DNA from: JACCTH01 sp035281645
GTDB lineage: Bacteria; Actinomycetota; Acidimicrobiia; Spongiisociales; ZC4RG35
DNA length: 64,000 nucleotides
NCBI GenBank assembly: GCA_035281645.1
Contig: DATEDN010000141.1
Location: 16,266 to 80,265, forward strand
Direction: 5' to 3'
This document shows positions 1-7,910 of this stretch, in pieces. The notes under the pieces were generated by a model. The model was not told the DNA's origin. It searched no databases and worked only from the letters and a program-made list of their open reading frames with translations. The position numbers and the translations under genes were made by a program. The number at the start of each line of letters is the position of its first letter. The stretch's first letter is position 1.

Positions 1-1250
1 CGGTCATTACGCCTCTGCGGCGGCCGGTGGAGGCAGTGGTGAGGCCACCCGGTTCAAAGAGCCTGACCAACCGGGCGCTGGTCACTGCAGCTCTGGCCCG
101 CGGAGGAGTTAGCCGTCTCATCGGGCCGCTAGAGGCAGATGACACCCAGGCTATGCGAGTGGGACTCCGGCTTTTCGGAGTATCGATCGATGATGCCGAC
201 GATCCCTGGCTGGTGCTCGGTCGGGGCGGAGAGCTCGAGGCACCGACGGATCCGATCGACGCCATCGAGTCGGGGACCACTGCCCGCTTCTTGGCGGCTT
301 TGGCTTCGCTGGTGACAGGCACGGTCGAGATCATCGGGCAGGGACGACTTCCTCAGCGCCCATTTCGAGAGCTGGCCAGCGCTCTGTCGTCGCTTGGCAT
401 CGAGGTCCAGACTCACAACGGCGGCCTCCCAATGTCCATTGCCGGCAGGGGTGAACTGCCTGGTGGCAGCGTTGCTGTTGATCCCTCCCGATCCTCACAG
501 TTCGTCACGGCCTTGCTATTGGTGGCGCCCATGGCCAGCCGACCGCTCCAGATCGAGATGACGGGCCCACCGGTCTCGGCGCCCTATCTCCAGTCGACGG
601 TCGAGGTGATGACTGCCTTCGGGGCGGCAGTAACACAAGACGGCCTGGTATTTCGAGTTGCGAACACCGGTTACCGATCGAGCCATTTCGAGATCGAAGC
701 CGATGCCTCTGCGGCCGCTTACCCCCTGGTCGCCGCCGCCATCACGGGGGGGCGGGTGGCGATCCAAGGGATTCCCCGGGAATCGGTCCAACCCGACCTG
801 GCGTTGGTGGAGGTGCTTGCCGGCATGGGGTGCGAGGTGCGACAGGGCGAGTTTCGACTCGAGTTGGCCGGTCCAGCGCGATTAGAGCCGGTAGACGTGG
901 AAATGGAGGGGGCGCCAGATGCGACGCTGGCGCTGGCCGTTGCCTGCCTTTTCGCCACCGGACCAAGCCGGATCCGGCGCGTGGGCAACCTTCGCCTGAA
1001 GGAAAGTGATCGTTTGCTGGCCCTGGCGGAGGAGTTGACTCGGGTTGGGGGCGAAGCTCGGGTGGAAGGCGATGACTTGATCGTCTACCCGGGCAAGCTC
1101 CGGGAAGCCAAAGTGGACTCCCACGGTGACCACCGGATCGCTATGGCTCTGGCGTTGGTCGGACTTCGACAGGCGGGGATCGAGATCGCCGAGCCCGAGG
1201 TTGTCCGAAAGACCTGGCCCCGCTACTTCGAGATGCTGGGCTCGCTGTGA
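1..1250 (+). CDS. aroA: 3-phosphoshikimate 1-carboxyvinyltransferase (EPSP synthase), 5' end cut by window edge
   Basis: EPSP synthase condenses shikimate-3-phosphate with PEP in the chorismate pathway (cytoplasm). The frame is open to the left edge, and the codons just before the first GTG (position 27) read like the normal N-terminus of the family, so the real start lies upstream. The PGSKSLTNRAL substrate-binding motif is near the N-terminus, ESGTTARF follows around residue 80, and the C-terminal signature with LRLKESDRL and DHRIAMALAL is present. The length of just over 400 residues is normal. The stop overlaps the cmk start (GTGA), so the two are translationally coupled, as in many actinobacteria. 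Confidence 0.96.
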   Translation, partial: VITPLRRPVEAVVRPPGSKSLTNRALVTAALARGGVSRLIGPLEADDTQAMRVGLRLFGVSIDDADDPWLVLGRGGELEAPTDPIDAIESGTTARFLAALASLVTGTVEIIGQGRLPQRPFRELASALSSLGIEVQTHNGGLPMSIAGRGELPGGSVAVDPSRSSQFVTALLLVAPMASRPLQIEMTGPPVSAPYLQSTVEVMTAFGAAVTQDGLVFRVANTGYRSSHFEIEADASAAAYPLVAAAITGGRVAIQGIPRESVQPDLALVEVLAGMGCEVRQGEFRLELAGPARLEPVDVEMEGAPDATLALAVACLFATGPSRIRRVGNLRLKESDRLLALAEELTRVGGEARVEGDDLIVYPGKLREAKVDSHGDHRIAMALALVGLRQAGIEIAEPEVVRKTWPRYFEMLGSL

Positions 1251-1909
1251 AAGTGGTGGCAGTCGACGGGCCCGGGGGAGCGGGAAAGTCATCGGTCAGC
1301 AGGGCGTTGGCGACACGGCTTGGCTGGTCTCATCTCGATACCGGCGCCTTCTACCGGGCTGCCACCTTGGCTGTCCTCAGGGCCGGGATCGAGCCCGCTG
1401 AGGGCAGTGCTGTCGCCGACTTGGTCGAGCCGCTCAAGTTCCGCCAAGACCGGGGCTCGATGTTCCTCGATGGCGAAGACGTGAGCGACGAGATACGAAG
1501 CAGGGAGGTGACGGCCGCGGTGTCTGTGGTATCCGCCCACCCCGACGTCCGCCGCACCCTGGTGCGCCACCAGCGCCAGTGGGTGGCCGCTCACCCGGGT
1601 CCGGTTGTGGTCGAGGGGCGCGACATCGGCTCGGTGGTCTTTCCCGATGCCGATCTGAAGATTTGGCTGATCGCCAGCGCCGCCGAACGGGCCCGGCGCC
1701 GGGCGGCGGAGACCGGGGAATCGGTATCGGCGGTGGCGGCCGACCTCGCCCGCCGGGATCGGGCCGACTCGAACCGGAAAGCATCGCCGCAAAAGCCCGC
1801 CCCCGATGCCATCTGGGTCGATACCACCAACCTCGCCATCGACTCCGTGGTTGAACGCATCGTGGCGATGATCGAGCAGCCAGACGAGGTTTTTCCCGAC
1901 CCCAGGTAG
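1247..1909 (+). CDS. cmk: cytidylate kinase
   Basis: Phosphorylates CMP and dCMP to the diphosphates using ATP. The P-loop GPGGAGKSS is at residues 8-16, followed by the D-T-G-A-F-Y/R nucleotide-binding stretch (about 30-37), a GRDIGSVVFPDA motif around 125 and the LID region with DLARRDRADSNR. Its 220 residues are typical of bacterial Cmk. The GTG start overlaps the aroA stop by 4 bases, and ispH follows after 11 bases, so aroA-cmk-ispH-der looks like one operon. Confidence 0.95.
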   Translation: MKVVAVDGPGGAGKSSVSRALATRLGWSHLDTGAFYRAATLAVLRAGIEPAEGSAVADLVEPLKFRQDRGSMFLDGEDVSDEIRSREVTAAVSVVSAHPDVRRTLVRHQRQWVAAHPGPVVVEGRDIGSVVFPDADLKIWLIASAAERARRRAAETGESVSAVAADLARRDRADSNRKASPQKPAPDAIWVDTTNLAIDSVVERIVAMIEQPDEVFPDPR

Positions 1910-1920
1910 CGTTCTCACCA

Positions 1921-2967
1921 ATGATCGAACGGGTAATCGTGGCCGAGCCGCGGGGCTTCTGCGCCGGGGTGGAGATGGCGATCAAAGCCCTCACCTGGAT
2001 GGTGCGCCTCTTCGAACCACCGGTGTACTGCTTCCACCAGATCGTCCATAACGAGTGGGTGGTGAAAGCGTTCGAACGGGTGGGGGTCGTCTTCGTCGAC
2101 GACATGAGCCAGGTGCCGAAAGGAGCCCCGGTCATGCTCTCGGCGCACGGTTCCGCTCCTGAGGTTATAGCCGCGGCCCGTGATCGGGCCGCGGTGGTGA
2201 TCGACGCCGTTTGCCCTCTCGTCACCAAGGTCCATCACGAGGTAAAGCGAATGGCCTCGAACGGGTTCGAGATCATCTACGTCGGCCACCGGGGCCACGA
2301 CGAGGCCATCGGCACCCTGGCCGAGGCACCAAGCCAGATGACACTGATCGAGCCCGATGACGGACTAGAGGCCTTTGCCGGCCGGAAACCGGAGAAGGTG
2401 GCCTTGCTCGCCCAGACCACCCTCGGTGCCTACGAGTGGCGACAGGTGCTGGAGGAAGCGCAGGAGCGGTACCCGGATCTAGTCACCTCACGGAAGAGTG
2501 ATCTTTGCTATGCCACCACCAATCGCCAGGAGGCGGTGCAGGCGCTGGCGAGCAAGTGCCAGCTCATCCTGGTGGTGGGTTCGGAGAATTCGTCCAACAC
2601 CCAGGCCCTCGTGCGGGTGGCGCGGGAAAACGGGGTGTCGGCACATCGGATCGACTCCGCCGCCGACATCGCCGCGGCGTGGCTCGAGGAGGTCGAGGTG
2701 GTGGGGCTCACCGCCGGGGCCTCGGCGCCCGACCACCTGGTGACCGATGTGATCGATCGCCTGGCTCCCATCCACGGCTTCGAGCTGCTCACTGTCACCG
2801 ATGAAGAGGAATACTTTCCCCTCCCGCCCCAGCTCCGATCGTTTGTGACGACGTTGCAAAAGCTGGTCGAGGGCGGTTTTGCAGCTCGGGGAGCAGGGGA
2901 GGGGCCGCTCGAGCGGGACCGCGAGTGGACCGCCACCGAAGCCCTCAGCCTGATCGCCGGCCCGTGA
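1921..2967 (+). CDS. ispH: 4-hydroxy-3-methylbut-2-enyl diphosphate reductase
   Basis: Last enzyme of the MEP isoprenoid pathway; it reductively dehydrates HMBPP to IPP/DMAPP with a [4Fe-4S] cluster. The three cluster cysteines are visible in EPRGFCAGV (near residue 14), in AVCPLVTKVHHEV (about 98) and in SDLCYATTNRQ (about 195). SAHGSAPEV and the SENSSNT substrate motif are also present. The protein is 348 residues long. The stop overlaps the preferred GTG start of der (GTGA). Finding ispH between cmk and der puts isoprenoid supply in the same transcript as ribosome assembly and nucleotide metabolism. Confidence 0.95.
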   Translation: MIERVIVAEPRGFCAGVEMAIKALTWMVRLFEPPVYCFHQIVHNEWVVKAFERVGVVFVDDMSQVPKGAPVMLSAHGSAPEVIAAARDRAAVVIDAVCPLVTKVHHEVKRMASNGFEIIYVGHRGHDEAIGTLAEAPSQMTLIEPDDGLEAFAGRKPEKVALLAQTTLGAYEWRQVLEEAQERYPDLVTSRKSDLCYATTNRQEAVQALASKCQLILVVGSENSSNTQALVRVARENGVSAHRIDSAADIAAAWLEEVEVVGLTAGASAPDHLVTDVIDRLAPIHGFELLTVTDEEEYFPLPPQLRSFVTTLQKLVEGGFAARGAGEGPLERDREWTATEALSLIAGP

Positions 2968-4274
2968 GCACCCTGCCGATCGTGGCGGTGGTGGGCCGAC
3001 CAAATGTCGGCAAGTCGAGCCTCGTCAACCGGATCGTCGGAGGTCGATCGGCGGTCGTGGAGGAGATGCCGGGAGTGACCCGCGATCGGCGCAATTTCGA
3101 GGCCGACTGGGCGGGTCGTTCCTTTATCTTGATCGACACCGGCGGCTGGGAGCGAGACCCGGAGTCTGGGATCTCGGAATCGATCAAGGAACAGGCCGAG
3201 TTGGCGCTGGTCGGAGCCGATGTGGTGCTTTTCGTGGTCGATGCCCGGGTGGGTTCGACCCCCGACGACGAGGCCGTGGTGCGGCTCCTGCGGCGGACAA
3301 AAGTGCCGGTGGTCCTGGTGGCCAACAAGATCGACGATGCCGCCCATGAATCGGCCTTGGCTGACCTCTGGTCGCTCGGGCTAGGTGAGCCCTACGGCGT
3401 CTCCGCTTTGCACGGTCGAGGTGTGGGTGAGTTGCTCGACCGTTTGGTAGGCCTTCTTCCTCCGACTACGCAGGAACACGACGGCGGAGGATTGCCGCGG
3501 CTGGCACTGATTGGACGGCCGAACGTGGGCAAGTCGACCTTGCTCAACCGGTTGCTCGGGGAGGAGCGGGTCATCGTCTCCCCGACTCCGGGCACCACTC
3601 GTGACCCCATAGATGTCGAAGCCAAGATCGACGGCCGCCCTTACATCCTGGTCGACACTGCCGGTATTCGCCGACGCCCCCAGATCAGCGAGTCGGCCGA
3701 CTTCTTCGCGGTCGAGCGCGCCCGTCGGGTGCTGGGGGAGTCCGATGCCGCCGTAGTACTGATCGACGGGATCGAAGGCGTCACCGCCGCCGATCAGCGG
3801 ATCATCGACGAAGCGATCGAGGCCGGGGTTTCCCTGGTAATCCTTCTCAACAAGTGGGACCGGGCGCAGAGCTCTGAGCAGCGGGAGGATGCCACACGCA
3901 GTGTCGAGGGCAAGCTCGGTTTCGTTTCCTGGGCCCCGATCATGAGAGGTTCGGCGCTCACCGGAGCCCGCCTCGGACGCCTGGGTCCCATGATCGAGCA
4001 AGGACTGGAGGCCCGGATGCGGAGGATCGGCACCGGAGAGCTCAATCGGTTGATTTCTCGATGGACCGCGGCTCACCCGCCTCCCGTGCGAAAGGGCCGT
4101 CGACCCCGGATCCAGTATGCGGTGCAGGCGGGGGTGGCCCCGCCGACGTTCGTGCTCTTCGTGGCCGGCGGTGAGCTTGGTAACGACTATCTGCGCTTTC
4201 TCGAAAATCGACTTCGCGAGGAAGTGGACTTCGCAGGCACGCCAATCCGCATCGTGACCAGGACGGGCAAGTGA
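2964..4274 (+). CDS. der: ribosome-associated GTPase Der (EngA)
   Basis: Double GTPase needed for 50S subunit assembly. Two tandem G domains are clear: G1 motif GRPNVGKSS with DTGGWE and NKID in the first half, and GRPNVGKST with DTAGIRRR and NKWD in the second. A KH-like C-terminal domain follows (about the last 100 residues). I chose GTG at 2964 because it overlaps the ispH stop and puts the first P-loop at residue 9, as is normal; a longer frame begins at 2925 but adds an unrelated leader. The stop overlaps the start of the next small gene. Confidence 0.95.
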   Translation: MSTLPIVAVVGRPNVGKSSLVNRIVGGRSAVVEEMPGVTRDRRNFEADWAGRSFILIDTGGWERDPESGISESIKEQAELALVGADVVLFVVDARVGSTPDDEAVVRLLRRTKVPVVLVANKIDDAAHESALADLWSLGLGEPYGVSALHGRGVGELLDRLVGLLPPTTQEHDGGGLPRLALIGRPNVGKSTLLNRLLGEERVIVSPTPGTTRDPIDVEAKIDGRPYILVDTAGIRRRPQISESADFFAVERARRVLGESDAAVVLIDGIEGVTAADQRIIDEAIEAGVSLVILLNKWDRAQSSEQREDATRSVEGKLGFVSWAPIMRGSALTGARLGRLGPMIEQGLEARMRRIGTGELNRLISRWTAAHPPPVRKGRRPRIQYAVQAGVAPPTFVLFVAGGELGNDYLRFLENRLREEVDFAGTPIRIVTRTGK

Positions 4275-4420
4275 ACGAGTCCCCTTATCTTCCCGAGCAG
4301 GATTCAGAGACGCCCCAGCCCAGCCCTTGGGGCTTTCGGATCTTCGTCGTCCTCGCCGCGATATACCTGCTCTACCGGCTCGGCCAGGGAATCGGCTGGC
4401 TGGTGGGGCACCTGACCTAA
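4271..4420 (+). CDS. very small single-span membrane protein (49 aa)
   Basis: A GTG codon overlaps the der stop (GTGA) and opens a 49-codon frame ending in TAA. The N-terminal 20 residues are acidic and proline-rich (NESPYLPEQD, then SETPQPSP). They are followed by one hydrophobic helix (about residues 22-46: FRIFVVLAAIYLLYRL, then GQGIGWLVG). Coupling to der and the codon-like composition suggest it is translated. I do not recognise the family; a small membrane protein of unknown role is all that can be said. Confidence 0.55.
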   Translation: MNESPYLPEQDSETPQPSPWGFRIFVVLAAIYLLYRLGQGIGWLVGHLT

Positions 4421-4501
4421 CCCGGGTACCATGTGCCCGAACGAAACCTAAGGCTCGGCGCTGCGGATTCCGCATGTTTCTTGCATTAGGTTTCGGTGAC
4501 C

Positions 4502-4576
4502 CGGGCTGTGGCGCAGCTTGGTTAGCGCGCTTGACTGGGGGTCAAGAGGTCGGGAGTTCAAATCTCCCCAGCCCGA
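4502..4576 (+). tRNA. tRNA-Pro (anticodon GGG)
   Basis: A complete cloverleaf can be folded: acceptor stem 4502-4508 with 4569-4575 (7 of 7 pairs), anticodon stem CTTGA/TCAAG around a CTGGGGG loop giving anticodon GGG, and T arm GGGAG/CTCCC around TTCAAAT at 4552-4568. The discriminator base is A4576 and no CCA is encoded. The 3' half is the target of an apparent integration event (see the direct repeats). Confidence 0.95.
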
Positions 4577-4577
4577 C
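4539..4577 (+). repeat. left attachment-like repeat (3' part of tRNA-Pro)
   Basis: These 39 bases, from the anticodon loop to one base past the tRNA, recur at 12793-12831 in the same orientation with a single difference (A versus G in the T loop). A tRNA 3' segment repeated about 8.25 kb away is the classical footprint of site-specific integration by a tyrosine recombinase. The copy in the intact tRNA would be attL. Confidence 0.75.
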
Positions 4578-4762
4578 TGGGTTTTTCGGCTACGTGTGCA
4601 ACATCTGTGCAACGTTTTTCGGTCGCTATTCGGCTGAATCTGCCAATAGCGATTATCGCCTTAACGCGAAATAGGCGCCGGCGTTGGCGTCTGCAGAGGT
4701 GTCACCCAACCGCTGAATTGGCTCACAGCAAGCCGTTGCGGAAGTTCATCGGTGTCTGGTAG

Positions 4763-4891
4763 ATGGAGGGCGCCGCATCCGATTGGAAGGACGTTCCCGA
4801 CAGCATGCTCGGCAAGGCGCTCGATCAAGCCGCCGACATGATCCGGCCCTACCTTGGCGCGGATATCACGCGCGGCCGCGTCATCGACTGA
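4763..4891 (+). CDS. doubtful 42-aa reading frame at the island edge
   Basis: An ATG-initiated frame lies just downstream of tRNA-Pro, in the place where an integrase gene or its remains would be expected. No convincing ribosome binding site is visible and the peptide (start MEGAASDWKD) matches nothing I recognise. It may be a fragment of a lost gene. The rest of 4578-4980 shows only the hairpin at 4906-4940. Confidence 0.15.
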   Translation: MEGAASDWKDVPDSMLGKALDQAADMIRPYLGADITRGRVID

Positions 4892-4905
4892 AAACCCCCT
4901 AGCTA

Positions 4906-4940
4906 CGATTTAAGGCCCGGGAAGCCCCGGGCCTTAATCG
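4906..4940. terminator. strong hairpin, probable bidirectional terminator
   Basis: An 11-bp perfect GC-rich stem (4911-4921 with 4926-4936, loop AAGC) is extended by CGATT/AATCG arms after a one-base bulge. It lies between the tRNA-Pro side and the minus-strand gene ending at 4981, so it could end transcripts from both sides. There is no long T tract. Confidence 0.5.
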
Positions 4941-4980
4941 CTCTCCAGACAAGTTCAGAATATATCAGGGACTCTCAGGC

Positions 4981-5214
4981 TTATTCCGGAGAAGCAGAGT
5001 CCCCTTTGCGCAGTCGGTCGATCGCGAGCAGAAGGAGAGCCGTGATTGCAATGGCCGAGATCAGAAAGATTCCGACGCCGACGGCAAAAAGCCAGAGGAG
5101 GTCCGACACCTCGCCATAGATGTCGAACAGCGCGAGGTCAACGAGCAAAGCCGACAGGGTTGCCAGGGCGATAGTTCGGAGTTGACGCTGGCGCGGGGAC
5201 CATTCGGGAGGCAT
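4981..5214 (-). CDS. small two-span membrane protein, unknown
   Basis: A 77-residue protein if it starts at the ATG of 5212-5214. An N-terminal basic segment (PPEWSPRQRQLR) is followed by two hydrophobic helices (about residues 14-30 and 36-60) and a short charged tail. The frame stays open to 5421, but that extension looks like random coding (rich in R, P and G) and I reject it. The Shine-Dalgarno is weak. Island location, no recognised family. Confidence 0.4.
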   Translation of the reverse strand: MPPEWSPRQRQLRTIALATLSALLVDLALFDIYGEVSDLLWLFAVGVGIFLISAIAITALLLLAIDRLRKGDSASPE

Positions 5215-5470
5215 CAGAAAAGGATCGTCTGGTCGGCGAAATCGCCCAGGACCATTTGCGATCCGTCTTGATGGACTAGCAAGGGCCGGCGAACCCGTCT
5301 GGGTGGGGAATCGTTCGATGTATCGGCCCACCGGCCCTCTCACACTGTAAATGCGAACTCCATGAACAAACTCCGGGCCGAAGGTTGCGGGGGGCGCCAG
5401 CGGACGTCTTTCGTGAGCCAAAGAGTCTGGGTCACAGCTATTCTTTCGTTAGGAGCTGGGAGGAGTTCAT

Positions 5471-5830
5471 ATGCGACGAACTGTCGTCTTCGCTTTTCTG
5501 TTGGCCCTCTGTTTTCTGTTGGCGCTTCCGGCCTACGCGGGGGTTGGAAACAACCCCAACACCGCGCCGATCGACCCTGCATGTGAGGACGGGTTGGATC
5601 TGCCGGCGGTCATTCCCACCGGTCAGGCCGGCCATCTGCCAAGTGGCCAACTGGCGGGGGTAGCTACCTCGATCTTCGTTTTGGACGGACCGGACGGAAA
5701 TGTTCTATTTCCGGTCTTCGATCGACCGGGCGCCGGCATCGACAGTCTCACGACATGGTGTTGGTGGTTTGATCCCTTTGAGGGTGCCTGGGTGGGTGGC
5801 GACATCCTTGTCCATCCCAGCTTTGGGTGA
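5471..5830 (+). CDS. small secreted protein with signal peptide, unknown
   Basis: The start is well supported by a GGGAGGAG ribosome binding site 5-6 bases upstream of ATG. Residues 1-23 form a classical signal peptide (MRR, a long hydrophobic core, then AYA cleavage). The mature part is about 95 residues, with two cysteines and an aromatic C-terminal stretch (TWCWWFDPFEG). I do not know a family. It is one of several orphan exported proteins in the tRNA-Pro island. Confidence 0.6.
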   Translation: MRRTVVFAFLLALCFLLALPAYAGVGNNPNTAPIDPACEDGLDLPAVIPTGQAGHLPSGQLAGVATSIFVLDGPDGNVLFPVFDRPGAGIDSLTTWCWWFDPFEGAWVGGDILVHPSFG

Positions 5831-5866
5831 CTCGACTAACGCCTTCGACTCAGCGCTGCCGATAGC

Positions 5867-5915
5867 AAAAAACCCCGCTCACGAGAATGTGAGCCAGCAG
5901 ACGAGCCGGGCTTTT
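5867..5915. terminator. imperfect terminator-like hairpin
   Basis: An A-run followed by CCCCGCTC (5867-5880) can pair with GAGCCGGGCTTTT (5903-5915) with two mismatches, giving a stem with a T run on one side and an A run on the other. A smaller GCTCAC/GTGAGC hairpin sits inside it. It follows the secreted-protein gene. The rest of 5831-6033 shows nothing else. Confidence 0.35.
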
Positions 5916-6083
5916 CTTGGTGAGCCTGCCCACCCTGCCCAGAAGTGGGGGAACTTGGAGGCAAGGAATGTCGGCCCACTCGCTCCGGGCGCAGGTTATC
6001 GGTCGCCCACCTAATCTGCGCAGATCGCAAGAAATGCCGGGCCGGACGCGTCAACGCGGGCTTCAAACGTTCTTGCGATAGCG

Positions 6084-6530
6084 TTGTCGGTTCTGGTTGT
6101 AGGCCTCGGCGCTTGCGGAGATGTAAGCCAGAGTTCGGCGAACTCCGAAACAGACACGCCTGTCTCTTCGTCGGGCAAAGAGAGAGGTGAAGAGATCCTC
6201 ATCAAGACCCGCTTGACGATACCCACGGGCGAAGTACTCGATGGATCGGTCGTAGGTGATTCTCCCTTTTGCGTGGGCGGGAGTTTCATTGACGAGCATG
6301 GGAGTCCCGAGGTTGGCACTGTTCACAGAACATTCCATTGTCCCGAGGGAGAACTTGAGATCGGCTTTAGCCCGCAGGGCGGTGGCCAGGTCCAGACGGT
6401 TTCCTGGAAAGTGGTCGGCGGCAACGGGGCCTTCGAAGGGATGACCGGCCAGGGTTCGCTGACAGCCTCTTTCGAAGATGAAGGCTCCCCTGAGGGTGAG
6501 GAGACCATTACTGGGACTGTGGCGAGTTAG
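6084..6530 (+). CDS. putative lipoprotein, beta-barrel-like, start region possibly frameshifted
   Basis: The body (about 130 residues) has the pattern of small beta-barrel proteins related to allene-oxide-cyclase folds, for example VSWKVVGGNGAFEGMTGQGS. The upstream sequence encodes a lipobox (VVGLGACG), but no ATG or GTG opens this frame. The only standard start is TTG at 6084, which leaves a clipped signal peptide. An ATG at 6034 in the neighbouring frame encodes a basic N-region (MPGRTRQRGLQ) that would join the hydrophobic core perfectly after a one-base shift near 6072-6078. So either it uses TTG or it is a fresh pseudogene. The next 350 bases (6531-6878) contain no gene I can support. 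Confidence 0.45.
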   Translation: MSVLVVGLGACGDVSQSSANSETDTPVSSSGKERGEEILIKTRLTIPTGEVLDGSVVGDSPFCVGGSFIDEHGSPEVGTVHRTFHCPEGELEIGFSPQGGGQVQTVSWKVVGGNGAFEGMTGQGSLTASFEDEGSPEGEETITGTVAS

Positions 6531-6878
6531 CAGTCCAAGTTTCGGTGTTTCGGGAATGAGCCTGTCGCCCACCGGGGACTTGGTATTTGCCTCGGGGAAG
6601 TGTGGGCGAGGCGATCCTGATCGCCCTCGGCTAACGAGAGGGGCCCATTAGTCCGAGGACCAGAGAAACCGAAGGACCCAAGGAGATCCGGTTCAAACGC
6701 CGACCGGTGCTTGCACCAAAGAAAGAGGAGCCAGGAGACCGGACGTTCAATGGTGAATCGAACTACCTCGCCACAGTCGGTGGGGACCGAGAGGCGAAGC
6801 GCCAGCCCGCTGGCCCGGAGCAGAGGTTATCGGCTTGACAGCGTGGGCGCGGTCCGGAATCCGCCCCTTAAAGGATCG

Positions 6879-7775
6879 TCAGCCAAGGCCGTCGGCAATT
6901 GCCTTGGCGTTGTATCGAAGCAAGCCGAGGTATGAGTCTGTCTCGGACCCCGGCTCGCCGAGGGCATCGCTGATCAGCCTGACGATCGAAACAGGTCGGC
7001 CCACCTCGGCCGCGAGCGTCTTCGCGTACTCGTCCGAAGCAATGTTCTCGACAAAGATCGCTGGGACTTGCCTTTGGCGTACGACCCGGACCAGTTTTGC
7101 AAAGTCCGACGATGACGGTGCTGACAAATCGGCAGAACCAGGGACAATCACCCCGATTATTTCAAAGCCGTACCGGGCGGCAAAGTATCTAAAGGCGTCG
7201 TGGTTAGTTACGAGCAATCTGTCGGCGGGCGGGATGGCGCTCAAAATGGACACCACCTCGCGATTTACGGCCTCGATCCGACTCTGGTAGGAAGCTGCCA
7301 TGTCGGCAGGACCTGCAGGGCCCTTTTCAGAGAGCTGAGCCGAGACAACGTCAACGGCGGCGATCATCCGAATCGGGTCCTGCCAGAAATGGGGGTCAAG
7401 ATCAAGGGGATCTACATGTTCGGCGACCCTGAGGACGGACACCCCGTCTCCTTCCACCGATAAGAGGACGTCGTTCAAGCCTTCCTCGAGCCCCAACCCA
7501 TTGGCCACCACCAGATCGGCGGCAGACATCCGGGCGACGACTTGTGACGACGGGACGAAATCGTGAGGGTCGACACCATTTGGAATCAGTACCTCTACCT
7601 CCGCGGCATCGCCGACAACGTTGTGAACAACGTCACCGAGGATGCTCGTGGTGACGACCAGACGCAGCTTCGGGGTCCGCTGATCTGCGCCGGCCTTGCT
7701 GCAAGCTGCGCTCATCAAAAGGGAGAGCAGGAGAATTCCCACTTTCCGGACGATTATGAGAATCATTCTCAGCAC
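6879..7775 (-). CDS. zinc/manganese-type ABC transporter substrate-binding lipoprotein (orphan)
   Basis: Cluster A-I metal-binding protein (ZnuA/TroA fold, SBP_bac_9) that would hand Zn2+ or Mn2+ to an ABC permease. The expected metal ligands are visible: His in GVDPHDFVPS, His in DPHFWQDP, His in TNHDAFRYFA and an acidic residue in LISDALGEP near the C-terminus. There is no His-rich loop, so Mn or Zn cannot be decided. A hydrophobic N-terminus ends in SAAC, a weak lipobox. No ATPase or permease is adjacent, so it must work with a distant transporter or be a leftover. The start is uncertain: GTG 7775, ATG 7766 or GTG 7742. The first two overlap the operator palindrome. Confidence 0.85.
   Translation of the reverse strand: MLRMILIIVRKVGILLLSLLMSAACSKAGADQRTPKLRLVVTTSILGDVVHNVVGDAAEVEVLIPNGVDPHDFVPSSQVVARMSAADLVVANGLGLEEGLNDVLLSVEGDGVSVLRVAEHVDPLDLDPHFWQDPIRMIAAVDVVSAQLSEKGPAGPADMAASYQSRIEAVNREVVSILSAIPPADRLLVTNHDAFRYFAARYGFEIIGVIVPGSADLSAPSSSDFAKLVRVVRQRQVPAIFVENIASDEYAKTLAAEVGRPVSIVRLISDALGEPGSETDSYLGLLRYNAKAIADGLG
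7757..7771. promoter_or_regulatory. perfect 7-1-7 palindrome, Fur/Zur-family operator
   Basis: TGAGAATCATTCTCA is an exact inverted repeat with the 7-1-7 architecture known for Fur-superfamily boxes (Fur, Zur, Mur). It lies at the start of the metal-binding lipoprotein gene and upstream of the divergent YibE/F gene, so one metal-sensing repressor could control both. Which metal is inference from the SBP family. Confidence 0.75.
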
Positions 7776-7910
7776 GCGAGCATCTTATACCGCTCTGACT
7801 CTCGGCCTGAAAGCCCTGCGATCTCCAGGGCACTCCTGTACCTGCGGCAAACGGCGAGTGGTTTTAGAAGAGGCAGAGTTTCGGAGCACACAAGAAATAG
7901 GCTCGGGGTC

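Noticed and set aside
4327..4674. Open frame running across tRNA-Pro
   Set aside because: It covers the tRNA gene and encodes a random-looking peptide; the tRNA fold explains the region.
4578..4980. Integrase gene next to the left attachment-like site
   Set aside because: No R-H-R-Y recombinase motif in any frame; only a 42-codon doubtful frame and a terminator hairpin.
7563..7910. N-terminal extension of the YibE/F frame
   Set aside because: It lies antisense to the metal-binding lipoprotein start and has no signal or domain; GTG 7911 gives the normal beginning.
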